Shown piece by piece: positions 5,728-6,560 of a stretch of DNA of 6,560 nucleotides. A program made the translations under genes and the position numbers. The first letter of the stretch is position 1; every line of letters begins with the position of its first letter. The notes below the pieces were generated by a model. The model was not told the DNA's origin. It saw only the letters and a program-made list of their open reading frames with translations, and ran no database searches. Where the stretch lies: positions 1 through 6,560 of the forward strand of contig JABJCS010000541.1 in NCBI GenBank assembly GCA_018665505.1. Direction: 5' to 3'. This DNA comes from Alphaproteobacteria bacterium. GTDB lineage: Bacteria > Pseudomonadota > Alphaproteobacteria > UBA8366.

Positions 5728-6528
5728 TTACCCACTTACCCGATTCGCAAACTGCTCAATCTCTGTGTTCGTCGCGTCCGCCTCCTCGATCATTGTAAAA
5801 TGCCCTGCCGGGATCGAGACGCTGTGCACATCTGCTACTCTTTCCATGACCAATTCTTGATAGGGACTTGTCTCTCCAGCATTGAGACGGAGCCGGCGGC
5901 GTTCCAAATTCATATACGTGCTCTGCAGGATGAGAACCGGCACGTCGATATCTGCCAGGGCTGGGTCCAATTGCTCCGCATCCCAGGCAATTAGATTGCG
6001 ATAGAGTGTCTTACCGATGCCTTCGGGAACACCAAAGACGGATTGCAGCGCCGCCGCTTTCCAGCCGGGTGCGTCGCCGAAGAACATACCTTCGAACAAG
6101 GCCTCGACAAAGGCGGGATAACCGTTCTCGGCAATCGCCTTGTCAAATCTGGCTTGGTCAGATGCGAGATTCTGACCGCCTCGGCTGCCGTCGACGAGCA
6201 CCAATCCCCCTATCCTTTCCTTCGCCAGGCGGTTGGCTTCCATAATCACCCGGCAGCCCATGGAATGGCCCACCAGCACCGCGCTCTTCAGATCGTGATG
6301 CGCCAAAAGGTCGGCGACGTCTTGGCCCATCTGCTCAATGGTCATTTCGCCATCGCCGAGCGGCGTCTGGCCGAGGCCGCGCAGATCGCAGGCAAGAACC
6401 GTGTTGGTCGCCTTTAAATGCGCAACTTGGTGGCGCCAGTTGTCCAACTCGCAAAGATAGCCGTGCACGAATACTATGGGCGGGTCGCCCGCGCCCTCGC
6501 GGATATGGTGCATGATTACATCGCTCAT
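5728..6528 (-). CDS. Alpha/beta hydrolase
   Basis: A 266-residue cytosolic alpha/beta-hydrolase fold protein, of usual length for the family (250-290). Marks in order: PIVFVHGYLCE with the HG oxyanion segment (His22-Gly23), DLRGLGQT (48-55), the nucleophile elbow VGHSMG with Ser89, LVLVDGS (109-115), and AGHFTMIEEA with the catalytic His243. The acid residue is unclear. After the strand PVLILQS (197-203) the usual Asp is not present; the sequence there is TYMNLERRR, so Glu209, or Asp113 after an earlier strand, may serve. No signal peptide is seen. The fold covers esterases, lactonases, C-C hydrolases and haloperoxidase-like enzymes; the substrate cannot be told. AGGAG at 6535-6539 lies 6 bases before the ATG and fixes the start. 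The downstream PAS-like array is on the same strand but 220 bases away, so linkage is uncertain. Confidence 0.92.
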   Translation of the reverse strand: MSDVIMHHIREGAGDPPIVFVHGYLCELDNWRHQVAHLKATNTVLACDLRGLGQTPLGDGEMTIEQMGQDVADLLAHHDLKSAVLVGHSMGCRVIMEANRLAKERIGGLVLVDGSRGGQNLASDQARFDKAIAENGYPAFVEALFEGMFFGDAPGWKAAALQSVFGVPEGIGKTLYRNLIAWDAEQLDPALADIDVPVLILQSTYMNLERRRLRLNAGETSPYQELVMERVADVHSVSIPAGHFTMIEEADATNTEIEQFANRVSG

Positions 6529-6534
6529 AGTTGG

Positions 6535-6539
6535 CTCCT
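6535..6539 (-). promoter_or_regulatory. Strong Shine-Dalgarno site AGGAG for the hydrolase gene
   Basis: On the - strand AGGAG stands 6 bases before the ATG at 6528-6526. It is the best ribosome site in the window and supports this ATG over the in-frame Met six codons in. The remaining 20 bases of the window upstream are too short to judge a promoter. Confidence 0.65.
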
Positions 6540-6560
6540 GTTATATTTGTACCTTAGCCG

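Noticed and set aside
6006..6417. + strand open frames opposite the hydrolase
   Set aside because: Antisense to a gene with clear GHSMG and GHF motifs and a strong Shine-Dalgarno site; no motifs of their own.

Overview
The window is about 58% G+C by eye over most of its length and reads as a chromosomal segment of a Gram-negative proteobacterium, probably an alphaproteobacterium. This rests on codon choice, the dense same-strand gene packing and the small PAS_5-like proteins, a family common in that class. The genus cannot be told from the sequence.

Positions 2-3789 (+ strand) hold a metabolic gene run: the C-terminal part of an AMP-forming acyl/aryl-CoA ligase (cut by the window edge), a D-2-hydroxyacid dehydrogenase, a dihydrodipicolinate-synthase (DapA) family lyase/aldolase, and a TauD/TfdA-type Fe(II)/2-oxoglutarate dioxygenase. 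Gaps are 79, 123 and 28 bases. The 123-base gap carries a perfect 8-bp-stem hairpin whose loop is a sequence I recognise as a common dispersed (REP-like) repeat. Together the genes suggest catabolism or tailoring of an organic acid: oxygenative opening or hydroxylation, 2-keto acid cleavage or dehydration, keto/hydroxy acid interconversion and CoA activation. The substrate is not evident. The DapA-like enzyme keeps its Schiff-base lysine but has lost the residues that define true dihydrodipicolinate synthase, so it is not a lysine-biosynthesis enzyme.

Positions 3786-5507 (- strand) hold a tandem array of three paralogous proteins of about 180-190 residues with a PAS_5-like pattern. Two copies are intact (4962-5507 and 4349-4906). 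The third (3786-4352) is a pseudogene that I rebuilt across two reading frames: it has two in-frame stops and two frameshifts that cancel. Its start codon overlaps the stop of the middle copy as ATGA, and its terminal stop overlaps the stop of the convergent dioxygenase gene. Once this pseudogene is recognised, the apparent gap at 3790-4348 disappears.

Positions 5508-5727 are a non-coding interval with a very A+T-rich core (12 G/C among the 90 bases 5591-5680). It contains inverted repeats and a TATAAT box on the - strand, and is the likely control region of the PAS-like array. Positions 5728-6528 (- strand) encode an alpha/beta hydrolase with a strong Shine-Dalgarno site. No tRNA, rRNA, CRISPR array or transposase was seen.
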